Shown: positions 35,756 through 45,821 of the stretch, piece by piece | Numbering within the stretch: position 1 is the first letter of the stretch | How the letters are laid out: every line of letters starts with the position of its first letter | Assembly (NCBI RefSeq): GCF_004362245.1 | Contig: NZ_SNWM01000002.1 | Span: 434,001 to 498,000, forward strand | DNA length: 64,000 nucleotides | Origin: Pedobacter duraquae | GTDB lineage: Bacteria > Bacteroidota > Bacteroidia > Sphingobacteriales > Sphingobacteriaceae | Direction: 5' to 3' | Made by a program: the position numbers and the translations under genes | Notes under the pieces: generated by a model | What the model was told of the DNA's origin: nothing | Databases searched by the model: none | The model's input: the letters and a program-made list of their open reading frames with translations, nothing else

Positions 35756-36883
35756 ATGAATCGAAAAAATTCAAGCTTCACACCGTTAACTGTATTGGGC
35801 TACTGCTGTATATGCCTGCTTTTATTAAACTCCTGCAGCAGCAGACAAACAACGATAAATTATCAAGCAGATAGCCGTGGTTTAAAAGACTTCTACAAAA
35901 ACTATTTCAGTATCGGAGTTGCCGTTGGCAGAAGAAACTTAACCGGTGATGAGGCCACGCTCATTAAAAAACAATTCAATAGCGTAACTGCAGAAAACGC
36001 CATGAAAATGGCATCTATACAACCTCGGGAAGGGCATTTTAACTGGAAAGAAGCAGATTCTATCGTCAGCTTCGCGGTCAAAAATGGAATTAAGATCCGC
36101 GGTCACAATCTCTGTTGGCATGAGCAGGCTCCAGATTGGATGTTTATTGATGCAAATGGTAAGCAAGCTAGTAAAGAATTATTACTGGAGCGACTAAAAA
36201 CTCATATTGATGCCGTTGTAGGACGCTACAAAGGAAAGATCTACGCCTGGGATGTTGTAAACGAAGCGATAGACGACGATGATACGAAATTTCTGCGTAA
36301 CTCTAAGTGGTATCAGATCTGTGGCGAGGATTTCATCGTTAAAGCATTTGAATATGCACATGCTGCAGATCCTGAAGCGAAATTGTATTACAACGATTAC
36401 AACACCGAGCGTCCGCAAAAACGTGTAAGAATCTACAAGCTTCTTAAAAACCTTAAAGACAAGAATGTTCCGATTGATGGCGTCGGACTTCAGGCGCATT
36501 GGTCAATCTACGAACCCAGTAAACAGGAGCTCATCGATGCCATCCAACAATATTCCTCTTTAGGGTTAAAGATTCAGTTTACAGAACTTGACATGTCTAT
36601 TTATCCATGGGAAAAGGAAAAGAGAGCAAAGAAAGCTGGCGAAACAGACACCTATACACCAGATCTGGAGCAAAAACAGATAGCACAATATAAAATGGTG
36701 TTCGACACCTTCAGAAAATATAAGGATGTGATTACAAATGTCACTTTCTGGAACATCTCTGATCGAGCTACATGGCTGGACAGCTATCCTGTAATCGGAA
36801 GAAAAAACTACCCACTTTTGTTTGATACACAGCTCCAACCAAAAAAGGCTTATTGGGAAGTAGTTAAATTTAAGGCTAGATAG
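35756..36883 (+). CDS. GH10 endo-beta-1,4-xylanase, lipoprotein
   Basis: 375 residues. Lipoprotein signal with lipobox LNSC (Cys27), so probably anchored in the outer membrane. The GH10 barrel starts with FYKNYFSIGVAVGRRNL. Acid/base Glu170 in AWDVVNEAI and nucleophile Glu277 in IQFTELDMS; substrate-binding motifs VTAENAMKM, IRGHNLCWHEQAPDWM, YYNDYN, GVGLQAHWS and ITNVTFWNISDRATWL are all intact. It cuts xylan backbones to oligosaccharides. First gene of the GH10-GH115-GH43 operon; its stop directly abuts the ATG of the GH115 gene. The 140-base upstream stretch shows no exact promoter match. Likely regulator: the hybrid two-component protein at 47449. Confidence 0.96.
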   Translation: MNRKNSSFTPLTVLGYCCICLLLLNSCSSRQTTINYQADSRGLKDFYKNYFSIGVAVGRRNLTGDEATLIKKQFNSVTAENAMKMASIQPREGHFNWKEADSIVSFAVKNGIKIRGHNLCWHEQAPDWMFIDANGKQASKELLLERLKTHIDAVVGRYKGKIYAWDVVNEAIDDDDTKFLRNSKWYQICGEDFIVKAFEYAHAADPEAKLYYNDYNTERPQKRVRIYKLLKNLKDKNVPIDGVGLQAHWSIYEPSKQELIDAIQQYSSLGLKIQFTELDMSIYPWEKEKRAKKAGETDTYTPDLEQKQIAQYKMVFDTFRKYKDVITNVTFWNISDRATWLDSYPVIGRKNYPLLFDTQLQPKKAYWEVVKFKAR

Positions 36884-39745
36884 ATGAAAAAATATATTCT
36901 CTTTTTTGCGTTATTTGGCATATGGACAGCTAGCCGCGCGGCTGGTCTTAATCCAATTACAAGTAGCACTTTCGTTCCGGGCAGCTTTCCGCTTATTCAC
37001 AAAGGTAAAGTTGCTACCATTATTGCTAGTTCTAATGAATGGCCTGGCGTATTGCGCGCCGCAAAAGACTTACAGACAGACTTGGGGAAAGTTAGTGGTG
37101 TTAAACCCATGTTCTCCACAGGTAAGGCAAACGGAATGCCCATCATTGTTGGTACCATTGGTCATAGTGCTATTATTGACGAGCTCATCCGTAATACTAA
37201 AATTAATGTTGGTGGAATAGCCGGCAATTGGGAAAGCACTTTGATCCAAGTGGTAAAAAACCCGGTGAAAGGTGTGGATTCAGCACTTGTAATCGCGGGG
37301 AGCGACAAACGTGGAACGATTTATGGAATTTATGAACTGTCTTATCAGATTGGCGTTTCGCCATGGTATTACTGGGCAGATGTACCTATCCAGAAAAGCT
37401 CCGCCCTGTACATCCTGGAAGGCCGCCATATTATATCTTCTCCGGCAGTAAAATATCGCGGTATATTTCTTAATGATGAGGCCCCTGCCCTATCAGGATG
37501 GAGTAAAAAAGAATTCGGCGGTTTTAACCATAAATTTTATGAAAAGGTATTTGAATTGATTCTGCGTTTAAAGGGCAACTACCTTTGGCCTGCGATGTGG
37601 GGAAGCGCTTTCAACGATGATGATAAGATGAATCCTATTCTAGCGGATGAGTATGGCGTAGTGATGGGTACCAGTCACCATGAACCGATGGTACGCAGTC
37701 AGACCGAATGGAAACGTTTTGGAAAAGGGCAATGGAATTACGAAAATAACAAAGAAGTGCTCACCGATTTCTGGAGGAAAGGAATTCAGAACATGGGCAA
37801 TAAAGAGAGTCTCATTACCATCGGGATGCGTGGTGATGGAGATGAACCGATGACAGAGGGGACAGCAACGGCACTACTGGAAAGGATTGTTAAAGATCAG
37901 CGGCAAACTATTGAGCAAGTAACCAAAAAACCTGCCTCAGAAACCCCGCAGCTCTGGGCTTTATATAAGGAAGTACAGGATTACTACGATAACGGCATGC
38001 GTGTGCCCGACGATGTTACCCTTTTATTGTGCGACGACAACTGGGGTAATATCCGTAAACTCCCTCGAATTGGAGAAGCGCCGCGGTCGGGAGGCTACGG
38101 GATTTACTATCATTTTGACTATGTTGGCGGCCCAAGAAATTACAAATGGCTAAATACCAATCCTATTCAGAAAGTTTGGGAGCAGATGAATTTGGCTTAC
38201 AGATATGATGCTAACCAGATCTGGATTGTCAATGTGGGAGACCTGAAGCCTATGGAGTTTCCGATTGAGTTCTTTCTGGATTACGCCTGGGCACCTAACG
38301 CAATACCAGCAGAACAACTTATGCCCTACACTATGAATTGGGCAGCTAAACAGTTTGGAAAAACGCATGCTACTGCGATAGGTCAAATTATTGACACCTA
38401 TCTAAAATACAGCGGCAGGATAAAACCCGAGTTGTTGAACGCGAACACTTATAGTCTTGTTAATTACAGGGAATTTGAGCGTGTCACATCTGACTTCAAA
38501 AAACTAAACCGGCAAGCAGACAATATTTATCAGCAAATTCCTAAAAGTCAAAAAGATGCATTTTACCAGTTGGTATTACATCCCGTGGAAGCCGTTTCAA
38601 ATCTGTATGCACTTTATTTTGCTCAGGCAAAAAACCGGCTCTATGCCAAACAGGGAAGAGTAGCCACTAACGCTCTGGCGGCTCAGGTGGATTCGCTATT
38701 TAAGCGTGATGCTAAGATCACGAATTATTACAATACTATAATGGCGGGGGGTAAATGGGACCATATGATGGATCAAACACATATTGGCTATACTTACTGG
38801 CAGCAGCCTGAGAAAAATATCATTCCGAAAACAACAACCATCCAACCTGGACAAGGTGGATTAGGCATTTCAATTGAAGGCTCTGATGCTTCCTGGACGG
38901 GTAAGGCAACAGTTGACAAATCTTTCCCGGTATTCAGCAGCCTAACCAACAAAACACATGATTTCGAAATATTTAACACAGGAACAAGCGCTTTCAGATA
39001 CAGTATTACGGCGCCGAGCTTTGTGAGCATTGAAGAAAAAAATGGAACAGTCACAACTGAAAAGACAGTAAGTATCAGCATTGACTGGTCTAAGGCACCA
39101 ACTGGAAATACTCGGAGTGAAATTATAATTTCAGGAACTGACGGATCGATAATTCAGCTTCCTATCAATACAGATAACACAATGACGGCTAACATTGAAC
39201 CGAATTTGTTTCTGCCGGAAAATGGTTATATCGCTATGGAAGCACCTAATTATAGTCGTGCGATAAATAACAGACCCATATTTTGGCAAACTATTCCCAA
39301 CTATGGTAAAACGTTGGGAGGCGTTATGCCTGTCCCAGTTACCGCCCCGATCCAACAACCGTCGGAAACTTCACCAGCTTTAGTGTACGAAATTTATCTA
39401 ACACATACTGGAACGTTTACACTAAATACTTTTGTTTCCCCAACAATTGATTTTACCGGAAAAGAAGGCCTTCAGTTTGCTGTTTCGGTTGATGACGAGG
39501 CGCCTATTGTTGTTAACATCAGTTCTGGTTACAAATCTGACAACGCATGGGGTCAGTCGGTAGCAAATGGCATCAAAATCTTTAAAACGCCATTCCAATT
39601 CAACAAAACCGGTAAACACACGATCAAATACATGATGGTTAACCCAGGTGTAGTATTGCAGAAACTGGTTTTGGATCTCGGCGGATTAAAACCGAGCTTC
39701 CTTGGTCCGCCGGAAAGCACCTTAAGTACAAAAAACAACAATTAA
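36884..39745 (+). CDS. GH115 xylan alpha-1,2-(4-O-methyl)glucuronidase
   Basis: 953 residues, the usual length. Signal peptide MKKYILFFALFGIWTASRAAG. The family-typical segments are DKRGTIYGIYELSYQIGVSPWYYWADVP, YRGIFLNDEAPALSGW, GNYLWPAMWGSAFNDDD, GVVMGTSHHEPMVR, ITIGMRGDGDEPM, LLCDDNWGNIRKLP, GGYGIYYHFDYVGGPRNYKWLNT and WIVNVGDLKPMEFPIEFFLDYAW. A C-terminal beta-sandwich domain spans about 690-940. Unlike GH67, GH115 removes glucuronate from internal xylose residues of polymeric xylan. Second gene of the rightward operon; GH43 follows after 16 bases. The convergent strand carries a GH67, so both modes of de-glucuronidation are encoded. Secretion suggests periplasmic or surface action. Confidence 0.95.
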   Translation: MKKYILFFALFGIWTASRAAGLNPITSSTFVPGSFPLIHKGKVATIIASSNEWPGVLRAAKDLQTDLGKVSGVKPMFSTGKANGMPIIVGTIGHSAIIDELIRNTKINVGGIAGNWESTLIQVVKNPVKGVDSALVIAGSDKRGTIYGIYELSYQIGVSPWYYWADVPIQKSSALYILEGRHIISSPAVKYRGIFLNDEAPALSGWSKKEFGGFNHKFYEKVFELILRLKGNYLWPAMWGSAFNDDDKMNPILADEYGVVMGTSHHEPMVRSQTEWKRFGKGQWNYENNKEVLTDFWRKGIQNMGNKESLITIGMRGDGDEPMTEGTATALLERIVKDQRQTIEQVTKKPASETPQLWALYKEVQDYYDNGMRVPDDVTLLLCDDNWGNIRKLPRIGEAPRSGGYGIYYHFDYVGGPRNYKWLNTNPIQKVWEQMNLAYRYDANQIWIVNVGDLKPMEFPIEFFLDYAWAPNAIPAEQLMPYTMNWAAKQFGKTHATAIGQIIDTYLKYSGRIKPELLNANTYSLVNYREFERVTSDFKKLNRQADNIYQQIPKSQKDAFYQLVLHPVEAVSNLYALYFAQAKNRLYAKQGRVATNALAAQVDSLFKRDAKITNYYNTIMAGGKWDHMMDQTHIGYTYWQQPEKNIIPKTTTIQPGQGGLGISIEGSDASWTGKATVDKSFPVFSSLTNKTHDFEIFNTGTSAFRYSITAPSFVSIEEKNGTVTTEKTVSISIDWSKAPTGNTRSEIIISGTDGSIIQLPINTDNTMTANIEPNLFLPENGYIAMEAPNYSRAINNRPIFWQTIPNYGKTLGGVMPVPVTAPIQQPSETSPALVYEIYLTHTGTFTLNTFVSPTIDFTGKEGLQFAVSVDDEAPIVVNISSGYKSDNAWGQSVANGIKIFKTPFQFNKTGKHTIKYMMVNPGVVLQKLVLDLGGLKPSFLGPPESTLSTKNNN

Positions 39746-39761
39746 CCACTTATAAATAAAA

Positions 39762-40862
39762 ATGATTAAAAAAATAAAAGGAATATCCGTACTGGCATCC
39801 ATTATGGGTTTAGGCATTATGAGTTCATGCCAGCAAAATAATCAGTCTACGACTAAGACAAGTATTGACACCTTAAAAAAAAGCAAATATTTGTCTCAGC
39901 CGTTAATATCGAACATTTTTACGGCAGACCCATCGGCACACGTATTCGATGGAAAGATCTACATCTACCCTTCTCACGATATTGAGGCAGGTAAGCCAGA
40001 AAACGACAATGGAGATCATTTTGATATGCGCGACTATCATATCTTAAGTATGGACAGCATCGGCGCTAAGGTAACTGACAATGGTGTAGCTTTAAGCATT
40101 AAGGATATCCCCTGGGCAGGCAGGCAGCTTTGGGCGCCCGATGTTGCTTTTAAAGGAGGTACCTATTATCTATATTTCCCAGTTAAAGATAAATCTGATA
40201 TTTTCAGGATAGGTGTTGCGACGTCCAAGAATCCTGCAGGACCTTTTAAAGCTGAACCCTTACCTATTCCGGGTAGCTTCAGTATAGACCCAGCAGTATT
40301 TACAGATTCAGATGGTAGCTCATATATGTATTTTGGCGGAATCTGGGGTGGCCAGCTGCAACGTTGGAAAAATGGAAAATATGATGCCAATGGATCAAAA
40401 ACAGACTCTCAACAAGAAGATCAACCGGCGTTAACAGCAAAAGTGGCGAAAATAACTAATAACATGCTCTCTTTCGAAGGAGGTCTTAAGGATGTTATTA
40501 TTCTGGATAAGCAAGGAAAACAGCTTCTTACAAAGGATCACGACAGAAGATTTTTTGAAGGCGCCTGGATGCATAAATTCAACGGTAAATATTATTTCAC
40601 CTATTCAACGGGTGACACCCATTACCTTGCATCTGCCATTGGTGATACCCCATACGGACCGTTTACCTATCAGGGAACATTTATGGATCCTGTTGAAGGC
40701 TGGACAACACATCACTCCATAGTGGAAATAAAAGGGAAATGGTATATCTTCTACCACGACACACAACTATCTGGAAAAACACACCTGAGAAATGTTAAGG
40801 TAACCGAACTAACGCATAATGCTGATGGAACCATCAAATTGATAGAACCGATTTTGAAATAG
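39762..40862 (+). CDS. GH43 beta-xylosidase/arabinofuranosidase (subfamily 1-like), lipoprotein
   Basis: 366 residues. Lipoprotein signal with lipobox MSSC (Cys23). Five-bladed propeller with base Asp56 (TADPSAHVF), modulator Asp176 (FSIDPAVFTD) and acid Glu266 (RFFEGAWMHK). The opening IYIYPSHDIE and GDHFDMRDYHILSM are typical of the GH43_1 xylosidase group. It likely releases xylose, or arabinose, from oligosaccharides. Third and last gene of the operon that starts with GH10, followed by a strong terminator. The protein is short and has no carbohydrate-binding module. Confidence 0.93.
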   Translation: MIKKIKGISVLASIMGLGIMSSCQQNNQSTTKTSIDTLKKSKYLSQPLISNIFTADPSAHVFDGKIYIYPSHDIEAGKPENDNGDHFDMRDYHILSMDSIGAKVTDNGVALSIKDIPWAGRQLWAPDVAFKGGTYYLYFPVKDKSDIFRIGVATSKNPAGPFKAEPLPIPGSFSIDPAVFTDSDGSSYMYFGGIWGGQLQRWKNGKYDANGSKTDSQQEDQPALTAKVAKITNNMLSFEGGLKDVIILDKQGKQLLTKDHDRRFFEGAWMHKFNGKYYFTYSTGDTHYLASAIGDTPYGPFTYQGTFMDPVEGWTTHHSIVEIKGKWYIFYHDTQLSGKTHLRNVKVTELTHNADGTIKLIEPILK

Positions 40863-40894
40863 CGACAATATTACTTCTAATAAACACTCGATTA

Positions 40895-40932
40895 AGAGGC
40901 TGTTTCCGATTGGAAATAGCCTCTTTTTTTTG
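40895..40932 (+). terminator. Terminator of the GH10-GH115-GH43 operon
   Basis: AGAGGCTGTTTCC (from 40895) pairs with GGAAATAGCCTCT (from 40912), followed by eight T. It lies between two convergent operons; the left-reading strand has no good T-run, so it mainly serves the plus strand. Confidence 0.85.
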
Positions 40933-40991
40933 TCATGACTGGTATTGAATTCGTATTGTGATTACAAATTACACACTCCTATCCTTATTTA

Positions 40992-43190
40992 TTAATTTTT
41001 AATGCCTGGAACGAAATAGAATCTCAGGTTTTCATAATATGCTAAATCATGTGCAGGCTTCTCATAGCTGGCTGGAATGGGAAGTCCTGAAAAGGACTGG
41101 AAATACAGTACACATGCATCTCTCCACCATTTGGCTTCCTCGTGCTGAATTTCCAGAAGTTCTGCAACTTCTTTAAATCTGTCTTCGTCAATCTTACCGG
41201 CCATAGCTTTCCATTGCGATTGCATCTTCGCAACATCTCGCACACCAAGGTAGTAATGGCTAACAAGTTCATCCCAAAGCGTATTACCGGAACGGAGCTT
41301 ATCGCTCCACTTAACATGATGGAACCAAAGCAGGTATTTATCAGGAATATTCGCCAGATCAGCAAACTCCCTGGCTGCATCAGGGCTATATTGAGCAATA
41401 GCATTTGATCCTGTAGCGGTTCTATCGAACCCAATTCCAACAGCATCTGCTTTATGATAATACACTGACGTCCAATCTGCCCTTCCGGCATCTTTAACCC
41501 ATGGACCGGGACCGTAATGGTGATTTCTGGCCATAATATGGTGCAGACCGAGTGGTGTCATATAATTGACAATAGTTTCCCTGGAACCCATCATCATCTC
41601 CTTTATCGTTGCTATTGCATTGATATCATTTGTAAAAGTCATCCTTATCCATTCGTCAGCCACCGCGGTGGCTGACAATCCCGGATTCCATGCCATTCGT
41701 CCAAAGCTATACCAATTGGACTGTGCAAAAGGGTGACCACACCAGTTTACATCAGATCCGATATTTGCTACCCCAGCAATGCCAGTGAGTTGGTGTTGAT
41801 CTAGTTTTCCAGTAACAACATCTGCTACTGTAGATCCCTTTCCTTTCGCATACGTATCCGCAGCCAATGTCTCTTTAAATAAAGTTCCCAGGTAAGCAAG
41901 ATGTGTAGAGAAGCCCAAATATTCCTGGGTAAGCTGAAATTCCATCATTAGTGGCGTGGCCGGCATCGCACCAAATAAAGGGTGAAAAGGCTCCCGGGGC
42001 TGAAAATCTACTGCACCATTTTTAACCTGAACGAGTACATTGGCTCTAAATTTCCCATCTAGCGGTTTGAATTCATTGTACGCCTGCTTAGCCCTGTCAT
42101 CTGGCACTTTATCATCGTAAACGAAAGCACGCCACATCACTATGCCATCGAACGGAGCTAATGCATCGGCCAGCATATTTGCCCCATCGGCATGACTGCG
42201 GCCATAGTTTTGTGGCCCGGGCTGGCCTTCAGAATTTGCCTTTACCAGAAACCCACCGAAATCTGGTATATATGCGTAGATTTCTTTCACCTTCATGCTC
42301 CACCAGCGTTTAACTTCCGGATCAAGGGGGTCTGCTGTTTTAAGTCCGCCGATTTCTATAGGCGAACTGAAGCGTGCCGACAAATACACTTTGATGCCGT
42401 AGGGGCGGAAAACATTGGCTAACGCTGCTGCCTTTAACAAGTAAGGCTTGGTGAGCGATAATGCGTTGGCATTTACATTGTTCAGCACAGTACCATTGAT
42501 GCCTACCGAAGCATTTGCCCTTGCGTAATCAGTATACCGTGTTTGTGTAAAACCGGGCAATTTATGCCATTCCCAGAGGGAAGTTCCGGCATAGCCGCGC
42601 TCTACAGTGCCATCCAGGTTATCCCAGTGATTTAAAACCCTGTTTTTGATCGATGGAATTTCTCTAATCGTCAACGCAGACAAGGACTGTTGAGTCTTCA
42701 TAAGTCTGATCAGATGAAAAACACCGTATAACACCCCTTTCTCTGTCAAACCAGCAATTACGATCTGTTGTTGCCCTTTATTATGAAATGTCTTGACGAG
42801 GTAACCGTCAGACAAATTCAGTAATTCTTTGGGTGTGATCAGCGATTTGATTTGCGGGGAGTTTTCTGGTGTTCCGATCAACAAACTTGCAGAACTGCTT
42901 AAGGTCACCTTAGGTTCCGTTCCAAGAAGGCCATTAAATGCACTTGATATTTCTTTTTTTGCAACCTGTGCTGTAATGCTATGTCCCTGAAAATTGATTG
43001 TTTGCAGTTGTGAACGATACTGTTCAAGCTGCTTATTATTTTCGATTCGGTCATAACGCATCCACAGCCGGTACCCTGTTTCCGAGAAAGCTGAGGAATA
43101 ATATAATGTAATAACAAGTGTCAAACACATACTTACACAATTCCTGTTTACGGATTTTAATCGCCGTTGTAGTTGTTTAAATAAATTCAT
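40992..43190 (-). CDS. aguA: GH67 alpha-glucuronidase
   Basis: 732 residues. Signal peptide MNLFKQL ... LTLVITLYYSSAFS. Catalytic acid Glu321 (FLVKANSEGQPGPQ); bases Asp395 (GAVDFQPREP) and Glu423 (MMEFQLTQEYLG). The spacings of 74 and 102 are each within one of those I recall for Cellvibrio GlcA67A. Further family segments: NRVLNHWDNLDGTVERGYAG, GINGTVLNNVNA, VWxAFVYD-type RAFVYDD, GSDVNWCGHPFAQSNWYSFGRMAWNP and NHHYGPGPW. It removes 4-O-methylglucuronate from the non-reducing end of xylo-oligosaccharides. Last gene of the leftward set CE15-GH3-GH67; it starts six bases after the GH3 stop. Confidence 0.96.
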   Translation of the reverse strand: MNLFKQLQRRLKSVNRNCVSMCLTLVITLYYSSAFSETGYRLWMRYDRIENNKQLEQYRSQLQTINFQGHSITAQVAKKEISSAFNGLLGTEPKVTLSSSASLLIGTPENSPQIKSLITPKELLNLSDGYLVKTFHNKGQQQIVIAGLTEKGVLYGVFHLIRLMKTQQSLSALTIREIPSIKNRVLNHWDNLDGTVERGYAGTSLWEWHKLPGFTQTRYTDYARANASVGINGTVLNNVNANALSLTKPYLLKAAALANVFRPYGIKVYLSARFSSPIEIGGLKTADPLDPEVKRWWSMKVKEIYAYIPDFGGFLVKANSEGQPGPQNYGRSHADGANMLADALAPFDGIVMWRAFVYDDKVPDDRAKQAYNEFKPLDGKFRANVLVQVKNGAVDFQPREPFHPLFGAMPATPLMMEFQLTQEYLGFSTHLAYLGTLFKETLAADTYAKGKGSTVADVVTGKLDQHQLTGIAGVANIGSDVNWCGHPFAQSNWYSFGRMAWNPGLSATAVADEWIRMTFTNDINAIATIKEMMMGSRETIVNYMTPLGLHHIMARNHHYGPGPWVKDAGRADWTSVYYHKADAVGIGFDRTATGSNAIAQYSPDAAREFADLANIPDKYLLWFHHVKWSDKLRSGNTLWDELVSHYYLGVRDVAKMQSQWKAMAGKIDEDRFKEVAELLEIQHEEAKWWRDACVLYFQSFSGLPIPASYEKPAHDLAYYENLRFYFVPGIKN

Positions 43191-43196
43191 GTAGTT

Positions 43197-45809
43197 CTAA
43201 ATAACAGAGATTTGTTTTTTTACAATATTTCCTGATGTAACATTTAATTCATCGGGCTGGGAACCACCAATACTTAGCATAATTTTTCCGCTTAGCTGTT
43301 GCATACCTCCGTTTGCGTTGATGGTAGACATATCTTCTTTAGAAAGTGTAAAAGTCAACACTCTACGTTCCCCAGCCCTTAACGCGATTCTTTCGAAGCC
43401 TTTTAATGCTTTTATTGGCGACTTGGTTTTAGAGCCAGGATGAGATAAGTAAAGTTGTACCACTTCCTCGCCAGCTACAGCACCAGTATTACTCACGGTA
43501 ATACGTACACGCAGCGAAGTACCGCGTTTAACACTTGCAGGTAAGCTTAACTGATCATATTTAAACCGCGTATAACTTAATCCGTAACCAAATCCATATA
43601 GCGGTTTACCAGAAAAATAACGGTATGTTCTGTTTGTCATAGAATAATCCGAAAAGTCAGGAAGATCCTGATCACTTCCATAAAAGGTTACAGGTAGTCG
43701 CCCGGCAGGATTATAATCTCCAAAAAGTACATCTGCCACTGCAGCTCCGGCAGCCTGCCCCCCATACCACGCATTAATGATTGCTGGAATGTGTTTTGCC
43801 TCCCATGGTATAGCAATGGCACTTCCTGTCATCATCACAAATATTACCTTTTTCCCTGTCGCCTGCAGCCCCTTCATCAATTCTGTCTGCGCTTGCGGGA
43901 GCATAATTGATGTGCGGTCGCCACCGTTAAATCCTGGATAATTAACTTTCATCTCTTCTCCTTCCAACTGCGGAGAAATACCACCCACATAAACAATAGC
44001 ATCTGCGTCTTTAACCTTATCCTGAAGCGCAACTATGTCAGTCTTCTCATACCTTCCAGCACTTAACCTAACATTTGCTTTACCATCACCCTGCCAATAT
44101 TCCAATACCAGTTCATAGGATTTTCCCGGGTCTGTTATCAATTTATATTGCTGCGATCCCCAGCGATTTCTAGACCATGCATTTAATACCTCTTTACCAT
44201 TAATCTTAAGCCGATAGCCGTCATCCCCTTCTACCTCGAAGGTAATAGAAGTTTGCTCACCGGCCTGATAGTTGGTGGTATAGCGGGCCGAAAAGTCTCT
44301 TGCTTTAATCGTACCTATCACCGGCTCTCCTTCCTGCCAGTTATGCAATAAATCTGCTTCGTGGCGTACAACAGGAGCTCCCGCAAGTTCCCGGTTGTCA
44401 AAATACTCTGCCTTGAAACCTGCTTTTCCATCAATGGCACAACGCTTGGCAAGGTCAGCATAAACTAAAAGCGTGTCATTGGTGAAATTGATCGCCTTTT
44501 CATAAACTACCTCTGCATTAGGAAGCTTAGCTTTAATACCCTTAAATACTGTTGTCAGTGCAGAAGGAATTCCGTTGTAATTACCCAGAATAGAAATCTC
44601 ATTATCTGCATTGGGACCTAACACAACTATTTTCTGAATATTCTTTTTCAATGGCAGTGTCTGATCTGCATTTTTCAATAACACAATAGACTCTCTTGCC
44701 ATTTTGAGTGCATGTTGCTGATGCGCTTCACTCTCCAGTTCAGCAGAAGGTGTGCGTGCATAAGTTACCAACTCCGCAGGATCGAACATCCCAAGCTTGA
44801 ACCTGGTCATAAACAATCTTTTCACTGACACATCAATTTGTTTTTCGGACAGTTTACCGTCTTTAACGGCTTTGACCAACGACTTATAAGCATCTGTTCC
44901 GCACTCTACATCTGTTCCATGAATCACCGCATCTGCCGAAGCATCCTCAGCATCAGCATGTGTTTTGTGGTTCTTGAAAAAATCATCGATGCCCCAGCAG
45001 TCGGAAGTTACGTACCCTTTGAAATTCCATTGTTTCCGCAGGATATCTACCATCAATAGGTCACTACCACAGCAAGGTTGTGATTCAAAAGCATTGTACG
45101 CACACATCACGCCCTCAACTTTGGTGTCAACAATTAGCTTTTTGAAGGCGGGCAGGTAGGTATCCCAAAGATCATAGTTGCTTACCTTGGCATCAAACAC
45201 GTGGCGCGCAGGTTCAGGTCCGCTATGCACTGCATAATGTTTGGCGCAGGCCGCAGCTTTAAGATACTTTGGATCATCGCCCTGAAGGCCTTTAACAAAA
45301 GAGGCGCCCATTGCAGCGGTAAGAAATGGATCTTCACCATAAGTTTCCTGCCCTCTTCCCCACCTGGGATCACGAAAGATATTAATGTTCGGCGTCCAAT
45401 AGGTGAGCCCCATGTACCGCTCTCCACCGCGCCCCATTTCTACGGCCTTGTTATGCACAGCTCTGCCTTCAAGTGCAGAATAATCGGCCATCTGAAATAG
45501 TGATTTTTTATCGAATGTTGCTGCCATGGCAATAGCCTGAGGATATACCGTTACTTTAAATGGTGTTCTGGCTACTCCATGGAGCACCTCGTTCCACCAG
45601 TCGTAAGCAGGAATACCCAACCTTGCGATTGCCGGCGACGAATTGAGCATCTGACTAACTTTTTCTTCTAAAGTTAATCTCGATACCAGATCATTAACCC
45701 GGGTATTAAAATCAAGTTTGTAGTTCTGGAAAGGGTATTGCTGTTGCGCCAGCATCCTCGCCGGAAATAAGAGCAGCAGTAGTAGCGTAGTATTTTTTAT
45801 AAATTTCAT
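43197..45809 (-). CDS. GH3 beta-xylosidase with inserted PA14 domain
   Basis: 870 residues. Signal peptide MKFIKNTTLLLLLLFPARMLAQ. The GH3 barrel has nucleophile Asp270 (GYVTSDCWGIDDFF) and substrate motifs PAYDWWNEVLHGVAR, DPRWGRGQETYGEDP and AACAKHYAVHSGPE. A PA14-like domain (about 455-610, GFKAEYFDNRELAG, VEGDDGYRLKINGKEV) is inserted ahead of the second alpha/beta part, where the acid/base Glu is expected (SPQLEGEEM). The C-terminal FnIII-like domain contains VTVSNTGAVAGEEVVQLYL-type residues. It removes xylose from xylo-oligosaccharides; arabinosidase activity is possible. It lies 12 bases after CE15 and six before GH67, so one operon. Confidence 0.94.
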   Translation of the reverse strand: MKFIKNTTLLLLLLFPARMLAQQQYPFQNYKLDFNTRVNDLVSRLTLEEKVSQMLNSSPAIARLGIPAYDWWNEVLHGVARTPFKVTVYPQAIAMAATFDKKSLFQMADYSALEGRAVHNKAVEMGRGGERYMGLTYWTPNINIFRDPRWGRGQETYGEDPFLTAAMGASFVKGLQGDDPKYLKAAACAKHYAVHSGPEPARHVFDAKVSNYDLWDTYLPAFKKLIVDTKVEGVMCAYNAFESQPCCGSDLLMVDILRKQWNFKGYVTSDCWGIDDFFKNHKTHADAEDASADAVIHGTDVECGTDAYKSLVKAVKDGKLSEKQIDVSVKRLFMTRFKLGMFDPAELVTYARTPSAELESEAHQQHALKMARESIVLLKNADQTLPLKKNIQKIVVLGPNADNEISILGNYNGIPSALTTVFKGIKAKLPNAEVVYEKAINFTNDTLLVYADLAKRCAIDGKAGFKAEYFDNRELAGAPVVRHEADLLHNWQEGEPVIGTIKARDFSARYTTNYQAGEQTSITFEVEGDDGYRLKINGKEVLNAWSRNRWGSQQYKLITDPGKSYELVLEYWQGDGKANVRLSAGRYEKTDIVALQDKVKDADAIVYVGGISPQLEGEEMKVNYPGFNGGDRTSIMLPQAQTELMKGLQATGKKVIFVMMTGSAIAIPWEAKHIPAIINAWYGGQAAGAAVADVLFGDYNPAGRLPVTFYGSDQDLPDFSDYSMTNRTYRYFSGKPLYGFGYGLSYTRFKYDQLSLPASVKRGTSLRVRITVSNTGAVAGEEVVQLYLSHPGSKTKSPIKALKGFERIALRAGERRVLTFTLSKEDMSTINANGGMQQLSGKIMLSIGGSQPDELNVTSGNIVKKQISVI

Positions 45810-45821
45810 TTGAATGTTTAG

